Part shown: in pieces, positions 46,701-55,047 of the stretch
How the letters are laid out: every line of letters starts with the position of its first letter
Position numbering within the stretch: position 1 is the first letter of the stretch
Assembly: GCF_040760075.1 (NCBI RefSeq)
Contig: NZ_CP142884.1
Coordinates: forward strand, 4,898,001 to 4,962,000
DNA length: 64,000 bases
Reading direction: 5' to 3'
DNA from: Sphingobacterium sp. R2
GTDB lineage: Bacteria > Bacteroidota > Bacteroidia > Sphingobacteriales > Sphingobacteriaceae
The notes under the pieces: generated by a model
Seen by the model: only the letters and a program-made list of their open reading frames with translations
Database searches by the model: none
Told to the model about the DNA's origin: nothing
Made by a program: the position numbers and the translations under genes

Positions 46701-46905
46701 AAGTACTGAGTGTTTTATCTTTCACTCTAATCGATGCCCCGATAATAGGTTTTCCCTGATCACTTATGATCTTCCCATGGATCACTTTTTCTTGAGCAGA
46801 CAGTCGTCCAATGGACATTAACATGGAAGCTATTAACAACCACTTCACTTTCCTGTTCCTCTCTTTGGAAAAACAAAAGATAGATGACACATAATTTTTG
46901 TTCAT
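43798..46905 (-). CDS. SusC/RagA-family TonB-dependent transporter (third pair)
   Basis: An outer-membrane importer of 1035 residues, counted from the ATG at 46905. The frame is open back to 47007, but the upstream residues are Asn-rich and lack any signal, so the longer start is rejected. The N-terminal positively charged stretch and hydrophobic core end near RLSAQ. A carboxypeptidase-D-like domain (HGKIISDQGKPIIGASIRV), the TonB motif VVVGYGKQRKVD, the plug (DPLYVVDGMIGG, IYGARGANGVILVTTKRG) and the barrel ending MGIQFTF follow. No STN domain, so it is not ECF-controlled; regulation through the conserved element at 47165-47202 is more likely. Confidence 0.94.
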   Translation of the reverse strand: MNKNYVSSIFCFSKERNRKVKWLLIASMLMSIGRLSAQEKVIHGKIISDQGKPIIGASIRVKDKTLSTSTNEKGEFVLKLNPGETIIVSNVGYKLVEYVIGSASEVSIPLVATTIAVDEVVVVGYGKQRKVDLTSSIAVVDTKDLVKVPGGTIATLQSAVPGVQVTNGAIRIRGVGSINGTDPLYVVDGMIGGAMPDENNIASIQVLKDAASSAIYGARGANGVILVTTKRGKAGDVKIDYNAFAGIKNISHNVPLLNGQQLAELINEEMYNKDPSRQDYLAALAKPSAIGEGYNMMDELLHTGNYQRHNLSLSGGSQNANFRLSGIYATDKSIIIQDKNKYYGAQFISDFTKGKLKIGETLSLGYTRRNWSDKNIFDAQKWSSTLPLYDANSSTGFAGAGNGTDVPSALANAYLNKNVNDNFSVNGNAWATYEIIKGLVYKFNMGIDLSRVRNEGYIGNYSVGQYQNHSPDELNISSSQNNRWLFENTLSYENNFGKHAISALAGITSEESRYNAVNAGARGLPSPDVLILNSASLASSRLVGSGVGQSAMYSMLGRVNYNYDNRYLLTLNMRRDGSANFSNQYRYGNFPSVSAGWRISQESFMKAFPAISELKLRGSYGLLGNSDIAQYQYQRTVSFDHVWYYLNNVMVTGALPQTPSNPNVKWESQYSTDIGVDLELFDHKLALTIDYYNKRTEDMLINVPISFTAGYGNNFPVLNAGSIRNRGWDVLASYKDRAGNFSYQIGANISFVKNRVLSLGNNNEILWGSISPGGENVTRTAVGRSVGEFWGYTTNGLYTSQAQLDEDKAFAPNAALGDVRFNDRNGDKVLNDQDKDFLGSPIPDFSYGFNADVSYSSAIGIFDLSMMWQGSQGNDIYNNSRYWGEGMYHYYNNFASTLDRYRAEELIFKNPVSGETTVYPKNTDTDIPRAVLGDPNQNLRASNRFVEDGSYLRLKVVNIGYSFSSPTLERWKIDRLRFYVGAKNLLTFTKYSGYDPEVGSGDTRSNLSRGIDGQTPWGLSFPNSREYFMGIQFTF

Positions 46906-47444
46906 AATCTTACTTGATATAAATTTCTTGCTGCCTATTAAGGCAGGTAGTTGGTTATTTATTGATATGAATTGGTTATTACTTATATTCAAATTGTATC
47001 TACTCACCCGTTATGTGGGATATCACCACATAAATATTGGCTTTCTTCAATAAGGTATATGCTTAAAAAATCATTATTCCCTTTATAGCTCATCCTTGTA
47101 AAATGAGTTAGCCATTTGCTAGTTGGTTATAAAGCGAAACTATTGTTTTTATTAAGATTCCTTTGCAACAAATATTTAAAAGAAGGGTAAAAATGTTTAA
47201 AATAGAAGATCTAAAGTACCGACAAGGATGTTGAATATCGCGCAAAATAGCACAAAATGACGCTATTTTTGAAAATATTGCTAAAAGTCCGCTATAAAAT
47301 ATGATAATTTGATAGCTCAACGAAAAGAATTCTATACAAAAAAAACAGAACAACAATTTCTAATCATTTAAAGAAATATAAAATATTTTTTCGCATCTTT
47401 GATGTGATTTATACAATCTATTGAATTAACCATTTAATGATGTT
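46906..47444. other. Intergenic region upstream of the third SusC gene
   Basis: An AT-rich region containing the minus-strand promoter and conserved element at 47135-47202. It also holds an inverted repeat AAAATAGC/GCTATTTT (47244-47251 and 47262-47269) of unknown role, possibly part of the promoter of the small plus-strand gene. The transcript from the promoter would have a leader of over 200 nt. No coding sequence recognised. Confidence 0.45.
47135..47202 (-). promoter_or_regulatory. Promoter plus conserved upstream element, third SusC/SusD operon
   Basis: On the minus strand, TAGTTTCG (47142-47135) is one base from TAnnTTTG. TTGC (47168-47165) lies exactly 22 nt upstream. The stretch 47202-47165 contains TTTTAAACATTTTTACCCTT and ATTTGTTGC, almost the same as 9648-9611 and similar to 13902-13937. 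The flanking TTTATAACC just after the -7 box is also shared with the 9.5-kb copy. Confidence 0.62.
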
Positions 47445-47486
47445 TTGGATATTTTATCCAACCTACTTAAAAAAGAGCCAAATGTT

Positions 47487-47702
47487 ATGGAATATTTTTC
47501 ACCATTGAAACACCGTTCCGATGAGATCACAAAATTCATTGCTAATTGTGGTATATTTTCCTTGCTCCTGAAAAATGGTCAAGTCATCCAGTTTATCCCA
47601 GAAAATCCAGATCAGTTTACCGAATGGCTAAACAGCAAGGGGATTAAAAACATTAGAGGAAAACAAACGAATCCGTACAAATCTATCTTTGAGGAGAAAT
47701 AG
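47487..47702 (+). CDS. Small protein of unknown function
   Basis: A 71-residue frame from the ATG at 47487; a longer version would need a TTG start at 47445. It contains SDEITKFIANCGIFSLLLKNG and FTEWLNSKGIKNIRG, a charged, soluble-looking composition with no signal peptide or membrane segment. I do not recognise the family. It stands alone between the SusC/SusD operon and the large GH43 gene, and a palindromic hairpin follows its stop. The codon pattern looks plausible, but it could be spurious. Confidence 0.5.
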   Translation: MEYFSPLKHRSDEITKFIANCGIFSLLLKNGQVIQFIPENPDQFTEWLNSKGIKNIRGKQTNPYKSIFEEK

Positions 47703-47729
47703 ACTTTTTCTAGCTATTGGGTAAAGGCC

Positions 47730-47762
47730 ATTATGCGCATAAAACCATATTATGCGCATAAT
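47730..47762. terminator. Hairpin made of two copies of a palindrome, between convergent genes
   Basis: TTATGCGCATAA occurs at 47731-47742 and again at 47750-47761. Each copy is itself palindromic, and together with flanking A/T they form a 13-bp stem with a 7-nt loop. Its position between the convergent stops at 47702 and 47779 fits a bidirectional terminator, although no strong T run follows. Confidence 0.5.
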
Positions 47763-47778
47763 ACAATTAGAAATAGAT

Positions 47779-50700
47779 TTATTTCCATATCCGGAATGCA
47801 TCAAATACGACATAACCCAACGCATTGTTACCGGCGATTTGATACAGTCCAACGCGCAGCTTTTTACCATTCAGATCATTTCTTACAAATGGCGTCCCCG
47901 GAAGGTCCCTCCAATCCAGACCATCTTTCGAGGATCGTAAGAAGAAATAATTACCAACCTTTTGAACCTGAAGATAAGGTGAAAAATCGATTCCCGTCCC
48001 CGTATTGTCTTCCTGAAAAATTTGCGGTCCAATGCTTCGCGACAGATTGCCGAGGTTCCATCCCGTTAAAATACAATGATTGATGTAAGCACCCTTCCTG
48101 TCCACCGGTTGAATCATAATACCAGCTTCGTTTGATGTGCGTATCCGGCGAGCCAAGCCCGCTACATCGCTTACCTTGACTTCCACAGTAAAATCACCTT
48201 CCAGCTCTTTATAAAGAAAAGGGCCGGGCGGTAATTTGTCGCCCCACTTGGTATCCTTCGACTGTAATTTCCAGCTGCTGTTCTGCCAAGAAACCTCAGT
48301 CTGTGTACTATCATTCCAACCAATAGCCTCATATCCATCCCAAAAAGGGATCTTCTTATTTCGGGTTGTATCACCCTGTAGTGTTGAAAACTGGAGCAAT
48401 TTAGGCTTTAGCTCCCGAACAGAAAGTCGGGTGGGCTTACTCACATGTCCAAAGACATCTTTAACCAACACTTCGATGGCCTTCTCAACTTTGGACGGTT
48501 TAAAAAGATGGTAGGACTCTTGTTTCCAGTATGATAGCTCATTTTCTCCACGAAACAGATACCAAAGCCCTTGCTGTTTTTCCACCTGCACAAAGACCTG
48601 ATTGCCATTCATAAAATGCGGTTGCGAAAGTACCTTTGGAACATACGCTTCCAAACCATTAGCCAACCCATCCTTCCACTGGCTGAACCTTTTATTTACC
48701 GCATCCGATGTTAAGTGATGTGGATAAGCACGAAAGAAATGAAATGGATAAGTCAATTGAATACCGTTACTCATCATCCTTAGCAGTTTGTCAGAATAAC
48801 CCGGCTTTTCAAATTTACCGTTAAGATAAAATTTCTTCTTCCCATTATCAGCTGTTATTACAGCATGTTGCCATGCAGTACCATCGTACCAATCGAAGTC
48901 CAAAGCATAGTTTTTTTCCTGCAATATCGCTGTCAAAGCCTTACTTTCTAGGGTATTTACTTTTATTGACAGTCTGTTACCCTTCACAGCGACTTCCGCA
49001 TCTTGAAGCGTTACTAACGTGTCTGCTGATGTTCCCTGATTTCTTAAGGTGTTGACTTTCCCAAGGTTCAAATCATCAGCTTGCAGCGCAAAAAAATGCC
49101 ATTCCGGATCCACATTTGCCAATTTGGCTACCAATTGCTCATCTAAGGCGGTATGATACAGTTTTAAATCCGCTACATAACCCGAAAAGTTTTGATTGAG
49201 TATGTCCGAAGCTCCAAGAACAAAAGATTTCCCCGGATGAACAAACAGCATTCTGTTCTCCGTACGCTGCAGTTTTCCATCCACATAAATAGACTCTTGA
49301 TAGCCATCGAAAGAGAATACAATGTGATGCCAGGAATTTGCCTCTGGAACAGAAGAATACCCCATATCAGGCCACGATCCGTGAATGATAGCACCCTGTT
49401 TTGGATCGCTGCCATAACCAAATAGTGCCCTACTGAGATCCTGCGATCCCGACGACCAGGCAAGCAGTTGTTCAAATCTTTCAACCCTGGGATTATTTAC
49501 CCATAGTGCAAGGCTAAACGAACTATTTCCTGCAAGTGACTGCGGTACGGCAAAACTCGATCGCAGCGCAGTGGTTCCGTCAAAGAAAAATGCCCGCTTG
49601 CCTTGATAATTTTTAACGGCCAATGCCTGTTCAGAACTAAACACTCCCCCTATCAAACCCTTATTTTTAATATTTTTCACGAGCTGCCCCTCCTCGTAAT
49701 CCGTTGCATCAATATGGATCAGATCGCCTTGCGTTACTTCTTTAGCAGGCATGTGTTGTGGTGGCGACCATAATGTCTCCTGAACGAGCTGCTGTGTATA
49801 AACCTTCATATTCCATAGACCACGAGGAAGCCCATTCAATTGCGTATGCAGTATATGCAGTCTAACATATCGCCCCAAAGCTTTACCATGTTCAACAATA
49901 GGACTTGCCCAACGGTTGTTGTCCGAACGATCCACATAAGTCACCCAGGTTATTGCATCGACAGAAGTCTCTAATCTGTACTGATAGGCATAAGTCGGAT
50001 ACTCAAATTGAATGGCTATTGTCTGTATATCCACCACCTTTCCTAAGTCAATTTCTACCCAGGACGGTCCTTCGTTGTTCTTGGCACGCCATAATGTTCC
50101 ATTATTGTTGTCTACCACGAAAGAGGGTCTAAAATCCATCGAGTAAAAAGAGGATGCCCTCACTGCTTTCCCAAAAGCCAAATCGACCGGCTCTGCCTGA
50201 GCAGATACTACATCCAGCACGCCAGTATGTGTAGGTCGCACCGGCACGATGTCACCCTCGGGCGTAAAGAAAATTTCGTCCATCGCCACCTGACGGTGGA
50301 AACCACCTCCCGAATGCGGATTATTGTGTCTGTGATAGACAATGAAATAACGGTTGTCTAGCTCCAACACACTATGATGTCCTGGGCCATGAATACTACC
50401 ATCCTCATTGGTGGTCAAAATGGGATTGGTAGAAGGGTATTCAAAAGGTCCCATAGGGCCTACTTTACTTTTGACGTATTGTACGCGGTAGCTATCATCT
50501 TCACAATGGCCGGAAGAGTACATCAGATAATAGATGCCCTTACGTTTAAACATATAAGGAGCTTCAAAAAAGTCTTTCGCCACGGTATTGGGGATCAACG
50601 CTGTCTTTTGGAAAGTTTTCATATCGTTATTGAGTATCCCTACAGCACAACCATGATCGGGATAGATGCCCCAGGTTCCCCAATACATATAGATGCGGCC

Positions 50701-51186
50701 ATCGTCATCCCGAAAGGTTTGCCCGTCTAGGGTAATCACGCCGGGGATCATATAATTTGGGATCATCGATTTGCCGTCAGGCACTAAAGGTTTCCAGGGG
50801 CCCGTTGGGCTATCGCCCACTGCGCCAAAAATTTCGACAGGCTGACTATAATAGAGGTAATAACGGCCATCGTATCCCTGCGTCATATCCGGCGCCCAGT
50901 ACCAATGTGTATTGGGCCAGTTCATCGGTTGAATCTTCCAGTTTCTTAAATCTTTCGATGTCCACACCTGTGACGGCCCCGCACCCCAGCCATTCCCATC
51001 AGTCGTCGCAAAGATATAATAGGTATCCGCAATTTTTTTAATCGTCGGATCAGCAAAATATCCAGGCAGCAGCGGATTCAACACATTCGGCTGCTGCCAA
51101 GGTTGTAACGACTGCGCGAACGTCTTGCTGCCCAACCACCAGCACAATATTGCCAAAACCGTAAAATAGAAATAATCCATCCTCAT
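47779..51186 (-). CDS. Multidomain GH43 enzyme with CBM32-like and LamG-like domains
   Basis: A 1135-residue secreted protein with a signal peptide ending near KTFAQS. Residues about 35-330 are a GH43 propeller: catalytic base Asp46 in PGYFADPTIK, GQTFRDDDGRIYMYWG, and acid Glu in KDFFEAPYMF. About 345-470 is an F5/8-type (CBM32) domain (VEIDLGKVVDIQTIAIQFEYP, GRYVRLHIL). About 500-695 is a LamG/concanavalin-like domain (FDGTTALRSSF, WHHIVFSFDG, DLKLYHTALD). A middle region and a final concanavalin-like domain of about 190 residues (GDFTVEVKVSD, FLRSSKDGLDW) complete it. It probably removes arabinose or xylose from a complex plant polymer; the substrate is unclear. It is a single-gene unit. 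Confidence 0.85.
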   Translation of the reverse strand: MRMDYFYFTVLAILCWWLGSKTFAQSLQPWQQPNVLNPLLPGYFADPTIKKIADTYYIFATTDGNGWGAGPSQVWTSKDLRNWKIQPMNWPNTHWYWAPDMTQGYDGRYYLYYSQPVEIFGAVGDSPTGPWKPLVPDGKSMIPNYMIPGVITLDGQTFRDDDGRIYMYWGTWGIYPDHGCAVGILNNDMKTFQKTALIPNTVAKDFFEAPYMFKRKGIYYLMYSSGHCEDDSYRVQYVKSKVGPMGPFEYPSTNPILTTNEDGSIHGPGHHSVLELDNRYFIVYHRHNNPHSGGGFHRQVAMDEIFFTPEGDIVPVRPTHTGVLDVVSAQAEPVDLAFGKAVRASSFYSMDFRPSFVVDNNNGTLWRAKNNEGPSWVEIDLGKVVDIQTIAIQFEYPTYAYQYRLETSVDAITWVTYVDRSDNNRWASPIVEHGKALGRYVRLHILHTQLNGLPRGLWNMKVYTQQLVQETLWSPPQHMPAKEVTQGDLIHIDATDYEEGQLVKNIKNKGLIGGVFSSEQALAVKNYQGKRAFFFDGTTALRSSFAVPQSLAGNSSFSLALWVNNPRVERFEQLLAWSSGSQDLSRALFGYGSDPKQGAIIHGSWPDMGYSSVPEANSWHHIVFSFDGYQESIYVDGKLQRTENRMLFVHPGKSFVLGASDILNQNFSGYVADLKLYHTALDEQLVAKLANVDPEWHFFALQADDLNLGKVNTLRNQGTSADTLVTLQDAEVAVKGNRLSIKVNTLESKALTAILQEKNYALDFDWYDGTAWQHAVITADNGKKKFYLNGKFEKPGYSDKLLRMMSNGIQLTYPFHFFRAYPHHLTSDAVNKRFSQWKDGLANGLEAYVPKVLSQPHFMNGNQVFVQVEKQQGLWYLFRGENELSYWKQESYHLFKPSKVEKAIEVLVKDVFGHVSKPTRLSVRELKPKLLQFSTLQGDTTRNKKIPFWDGYEAIGWNDSTQTEVSWQNSSWKLQSKDTKWGDKLPPGPFLYKELEGDFTVEVKVSDVAGLARRIRTSNEAGIMIQPVDRKGAYINHCILTGWNLGNLSRSIGPQIFQEDNTGTGIDFSPYLQVQKVGNYFFLRSSKDGLDWRDLPGTPFVRNDLNGKKLRVGLYQIAGNNALGYVVFDAFRIWK

Positions 51187-51413
51187 AACGCAAAGTTTAT
51201 TGGTTAAAAAAAAGACAGCTCAACCAATCGATTTTATAACAAATAAAACCTACGATAAATGTCCATTTTACATTAAATTTATAAATCAACAGCGGTATTC
51301 CAAATTTTGAAGTCAAATCGGTTAAGAATGGGGTATTTAAGGTTAAAATTCACCCATAAATACAGGCTACAATCATCCATCTTTGTAAGAGCAATGACCT
51401 TCGCTGTCTTAAA
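51187..51413. promoter_or_regulatory. Divergent control region, GH43 / DUF5695-like gene
   Basis: An AT-rich 227-bp gap. Read on the minus strand it contains TTTTAACC, TACCCCATTC and ATTTG in an order resembling the conserved xylan element, and TTTG about 20 nt before a TAAATTTA box. The match is weaker than for the three main copies and may be chance. Confidence 0.3.
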
Positions 51414-54164
51414 ATGGTTACTAAAATGTCTAAAATGAATCTAAAAAAAAGCTATTGGATCCTCTTTGCGCTCGTCTGCACACAATTGTCAACTCGTGTG
51501 TATAGCCAGCAGGATGAACATCCGGTATGGAAAGCAGTAAAAGCACAGCAGGCCACTTTAGGCTTGGAGGAGGGTGCCAAAAGCTTCACCCTCAAAAACC
51601 TCAATGTGGCTATACTCAACGCATCCCAGACACTATCATCCTTTCGGCCCAATAGCGTCGAAAAGGGTTTTGACTATACGCCAGTTGAACTTCTCAACAA
51701 AAGAGATCGCAATCAGTTTTTTCATATCGGCGATATCAATATCCGTTTGCGTCGTCAGGGAGACAGCTCATGGACGGCCTATTCATCAGCTGCTGACCGT
51801 AAGCATGTCATCGCAATACCTCCTGCGAAAAACAACCTCGCCAGTGCAGATATCAGTCCCACGCTTAACCATATCCCTTTGAAAGTGATCCGACACTGGC
51901 AGGATGACCAGGGGGATCTGATCTTGAGTTTTGAACTGACAAACCCCAACGATTATACGATCGAGATTGGATCAATGGGTATCCCTCTCCCATTCAATAA
52001 TAACATGGACTGGAAGAATCTCGATCAGGCACATGCCCAGAACGTCTTTTTCGATCCCTATATCGGCCAGGATGCCGGGTATCTGCAAGTTAACCGCCTG
52101 CATGGCAATGGCCCTAGTTTGCTGGTATTGCCCTATAAAAATGCAGGATTTGAAGCCTACAATCCGCTCAATACTGACCCGACTCCCCGAAGTATTACTT
52201 TTGAGGGGTTTCATGAATGGATGATCCATAGCAAGGCCTATGCCGAGACTGAATGGAAAGGCGTAGAACAATGGAATACACCTACATCTACGCTCTTGAA
52301 ACCTCACGAATCCAAGACCTTTGCCTTAAAATTTGTCCTTGCCCCAAGTATCCGGGAAATAGAGTCTGAGTTAGTGAAGAACAACAGGCCTGTAGCTATT
52401 GGCGTACCTGGCTATCTTGTTCCGATGGACAATCCGGCCAAACTTTTTATCAAACACAGCAAAGCTATTAAAAGTATCAGTGTTTATCCCGAAGGAGCAT
52501 TAACCTTGACAAAAAAAGGAAGCACACCGCAGCAATGGATCGAATATGAAGTGAAAGGCAACCGTTGGGGACGTGCACGATTAACAATCAACTATCGCGA
52601 CGGTATAACGCAGACTATCCAATACAAAGTAATCAAATCCGAAAAAGAAGTGGTTCAGGATCTCGGTCATTTCCTGACCACCAAACAATGGTATGAAAAT
52701 GACAAAGATCCCTTCAAACGCTCACCGGCTGTCATCTCATACGACTATGAGGAACAGCAGCCCATCACCCAAAATAAAAGTGCCTGGTTTGCTGGTCTCA
52801 GTGATGAAGCTGGAGCGGCAAGCTGGCTTGCCGCATTGATGAAACAAGTATTGCAGCCCGATCAACAGGAAATAGCCAAATTGAAACGGTTTGTCAATGA
52901 AACCTTATATGGTCATATCCAGCACAAAGAAGGAGATAAGAAATATGGGGTGGTCAAAAGCCTATTTTATTATGAACCCGACTCCATGCCAGCTGGCACC
53001 TATCGTACGGACATCAACTGGAAGACCTGGTCTGCCTGGCCGAAAAAAGAAGCCGACGATATTGGTCGTTCCTACAATTATCCTCATGTGGCGGCAGCAC
53101 ACTGGGTGATGTACAGGCTCGCCCGCAACTATACGAATTTAGTGAACGAAGAAAGCTGGCAAACTTACCTCGAACGGGCTTACCAAACGAGTATCGCCAT
53201 GGTCGAAAAGGCGCCCTACTACGCCCAGTTCGGTCAAATGGAAGGGAGTATCTTCCTTATCATCTTACAAGATCTTCGCCGAGAAGGATTGACGACCTTG
53301 GCCAATAACCTTGAAGCTGCGATGCGCAAGCGGGCAGAGCATTGGAAAACCCTTAATTATCCGTTCGGAAGTGAAATGCCTTGGGATTCCACGGGTCAAG
53401 AAGAAGTCTTTCTTTGGTCACGCTTTTTTGGCTTTGATGAGAAAGCACAGGTCACTTTGAATGCCATCATCGCCTATATGCCTACCGTTCCGCATTGGGG
53501 TTACAACGGTAGCGCGCGGCGTTACTGGGATTTTGTCTATGGTGGCAAACTTTCGCGAATCGAGCGTCAGCTCCATCACTACGGTTCCGCGCTTAATTCC
53601 ATCCCTGTGCTGACGGCCTATCGGGATCATCCCGACGATTTCTACTTGCTACGTATCGGACATGCAGGCATGATGGGAGCACTGGCCAATGTTACTACCG
53701 ACGGCTTCGGTCCGGGAGCATTCCACTCCTATCCATCCACATTAGCCAATGACGGCATCTCCGGAGATTACGGAACCGGCTTTTATGGCTATGCAGTCAA
53801 TTCGGGAACCTATATAGTGGAGCACCCTGAATTTGGGTGGCTCGCATTCAGCGGTAATCTAAAAACCGAAAAACAGCTGGTCAAAGTTGCGCTGACGACA
53901 GCATCCAATGCTCGCGTATTCCTCGCCAAGGAGAATCTTTGGCTCACCACAGATGCCGGCGAGATCGCCGAACTGCACTACGATCAAAAAGACGGTAGCA
54001 TCACCCTGGTTTTCAATAGCGCTAGTCAGAAACCTATTACGAATATCTTGCTTAATGTTAATCCCGAAAGCAATTACGTAGTAGAAGGTTTCAATAAGGA
54101 TGCATTTAACCGTTATACAATACCTGTGTCAACTAAAATGATAACATTGAAAAAGTTGAAGTAA
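51414..54164 (+). CDS. DUF5695-like secreted protein, putative (alpha/alpha)6 glycan-active enzyme
   Basis: A 916-residue protein with a hydrophobic signal (MNLKKSYWILFALVCTQL, ending near RVYSQQ). The true start may be the ATG at 51435 instead of 51414. The N-terminal half (about 40-420) is beta-rich with SFELTNPNDYTIEIGSMGIPLPF, like the supersandwich of polysaccharide lyases and some glycosidases. The second half (about 440-800) is helical with WLAALMKQVL, YNYPHVAAAHWVMYRLA and WDSTGQEEVFLWSRFFG, suggesting an (alpha/alpha) toroid. I recall this as the DUF5695 family, but the name is from memory. The reaction is unknown. It is divergent from the GH43 gene. Confidence 0.65.
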   Translation: MVTKMSKMNLKKSYWILFALVCTQLSTRVYSQQDEHPVWKAVKAQQATLGLEEGAKSFTLKNLNVAILNASQTLSSFRPNSVEKGFDYTPVELLNKRDRNQFFHIGDINIRLRRQGDSSWTAYSSAADRKHVIAIPPAKNNLASADISPTLNHIPLKVIRHWQDDQGDLILSFELTNPNDYTIEIGSMGIPLPFNNNMDWKNLDQAHAQNVFFDPYIGQDAGYLQVNRLHGNGPSLLVLPYKNAGFEAYNPLNTDPTPRSITFEGFHEWMIHSKAYAETEWKGVEQWNTPTSTLLKPHESKTFALKFVLAPSIREIESELVKNNRPVAIGVPGYLVPMDNPAKLFIKHSKAIKSISVYPEGALTLTKKGSTPQQWIEYEVKGNRWGRARLTINYRDGITQTIQYKVIKSEKEVVQDLGHFLTTKQWYENDKDPFKRSPAVISYDYEEQQPITQNKSAWFAGLSDEAGAASWLAALMKQVLQPDQQEIAKLKRFVNETLYGHIQHKEGDKKYGVVKSLFYYEPDSMPAGTYRTDINWKTWSAWPKKEADDIGRSYNYPHVAAAHWVMYRLARNYTNLVNEESWQTYLERAYQTSIAMVEKAPYYAQFGQMEGSIFLIILQDLRREGLTTLANNLEAAMRKRAEHWKTLNYPFGSEMPWDSTGQEEVFLWSRFFGFDEKAQVTLNAIIAYMPTVPHWGYNGSARRYWDFVYGGKLSRIERQLHHYGSALNSIPVLTAYRDHPDDFYLLRIGHAGMMGALANVTTDGFGPGAFHSYPSTLANDGISGDYGTGFYGYAVNSGTYIVEHPEFGWLAFSGNLKTEKQLVKVALTTASNARVFLAKENLWLTTDAGEIAELHYDQKDGSITLVFNSASQKPITNILLNVNPESNYVVEGFNKDAFNRYTIPVSTKMITLKKLK

Positions 54165-54199
54165 AAGTGCTACACAGTAGCGCGCATAAGATAACAATA

Positions 54200-54230
54200 A
54201 AGGTGGCTTCCATGAGCTGGAAGCCACCTT
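54200..54230. terminator. Perfect 13-bp hairpin between convergent genes
   Basis: AAGGTGGCTTCCA (54200-54212) pairs perfectly with TGGAAGCCACCTT (54218-54230) around a 5-nt loop. It is 36 bp after the DUF5695-like gene and 78 bp past the stop of the LuxR-type gene on the other strand. The U-tract is poor in both directions, but stem strength and place support a bidirectional terminator. Confidence 0.7.
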
Positions 54231-54307
54231 CTGCTTTCAATAAACCCAATCATAACAGTTATCCATAAAGGCATCGACCATCTTTTCATACGAAAAAGAA
54301 GACGCTC

Positions 54308-54964
54308 CTAACTCAGTAACTTTTGCTGAAATGCAAAACGGATCAGATCGGCTGTATTTTTACTTTTGGTCTTATCCATAAGATTCTGACGGTGCCCTTC
54401 AACAGTGCGTTTGCTCAAAAAAATCTTGTCTGCAATTTCCACAGCAGTAAAACCTTGGGCAATGAGTTCAAGTACAGCAAACTCCCGCTCCGTGATTTCA
54501 TATTGCAAAAGACGTGAAGCCACATCGACACTGGTGCTACTCTCTACATCAAAATTTTCCATAAACCGTAGACCGAAATTGGTCATCAGATATTTATGCC
54601 CTTGGGATAAACGTAATAGTCCAAATAAGATTTCATCATAATCCCCACCCTTCGACAGATAACCGTCTGCACCGCTACGAAAAGCTTCGGCCACTTCATT
54701 CGGTTCTTCCACCATCGATAAAAGCGCAAATCTGACGTCTGGATATATCTTCTTGGCCATTTGGATGAAAGTTATTCCATCCATACCCTGCATATTCAGG
54801 TCTGTTAAAACTAAATCCGGTAAGCTATTTTTTTCAAGGTACATTAATGCATCCTCTGCACTATCTACTTCCCCTACCACAGAAAGCTTGTCGTGGGTAT
54901 CAATAATCAATCGTATCCCGTTTCTCACAAGCCGATGATCATCAACTAAAAGAATTTTAGTCAT
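54308..54964 (-). CDS. LuxR/NarL-type response regulator
   Basis: A 218-residue two-domain regulator. The receiver (1-120) has DD at 8-9, the phospho-acceptor Asp55 in LVLTDLNMQG and Lys in GYLSKGGD; the LuxR-type helix-turn-helix (about 155-215) has LTAVEIADKIFLSKRTVEGHR-like features. The frame is open to 55030, but the ATG at 54964 begins the receiver correctly and has a strong Shine-Dalgarno GGAGG (54969-54973), unusual in this window, so this start is chosen. It follows the CheR gene on the same strand by 84 bp and is the likely output of the kinase cluster upstream. Confidence 0.92.
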   Translation of the reverse strand: MTKILLVDDHRLVRNGIRLIIDTHDKLSVVGEVDSAEDALMYLEKNSLPDLVLTDLNMQGMDGITFIQMAKKIYPDVRFALLSMVEEPNEVAEAFRSGADGYLSKGGDYDEILFGLLRLSQGHKYLMTNFGLRFMENFDVESSTSVDVASRLLQYEITEREFAVLELIAQGFTAVEIADKIFLSKRTVEGHRQNLMDKTKSKNTADLIRFAFQQKLLS

Positions 54965-55047
54965 TTTTCCTCCAATCCCACTAAGATACTTTATTTTTTT
55001 TAATAAGTTAATTTTTTTAAAATAGTTCATTGAAAAATGAACCTATT

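Noticed and set aside
46906..47007. Longer start for the third SusC gene
   Set aside because: The extra residues are Asn-rich without signal-peptide character; the ATG at 46905 gives a normal secreted start.
51378..51385. CATCTTTG as a -7 box for the DUF5695-like gene
   Set aside because: First base deviates from TAnnTTTG and no -33 box is found at the right distance.
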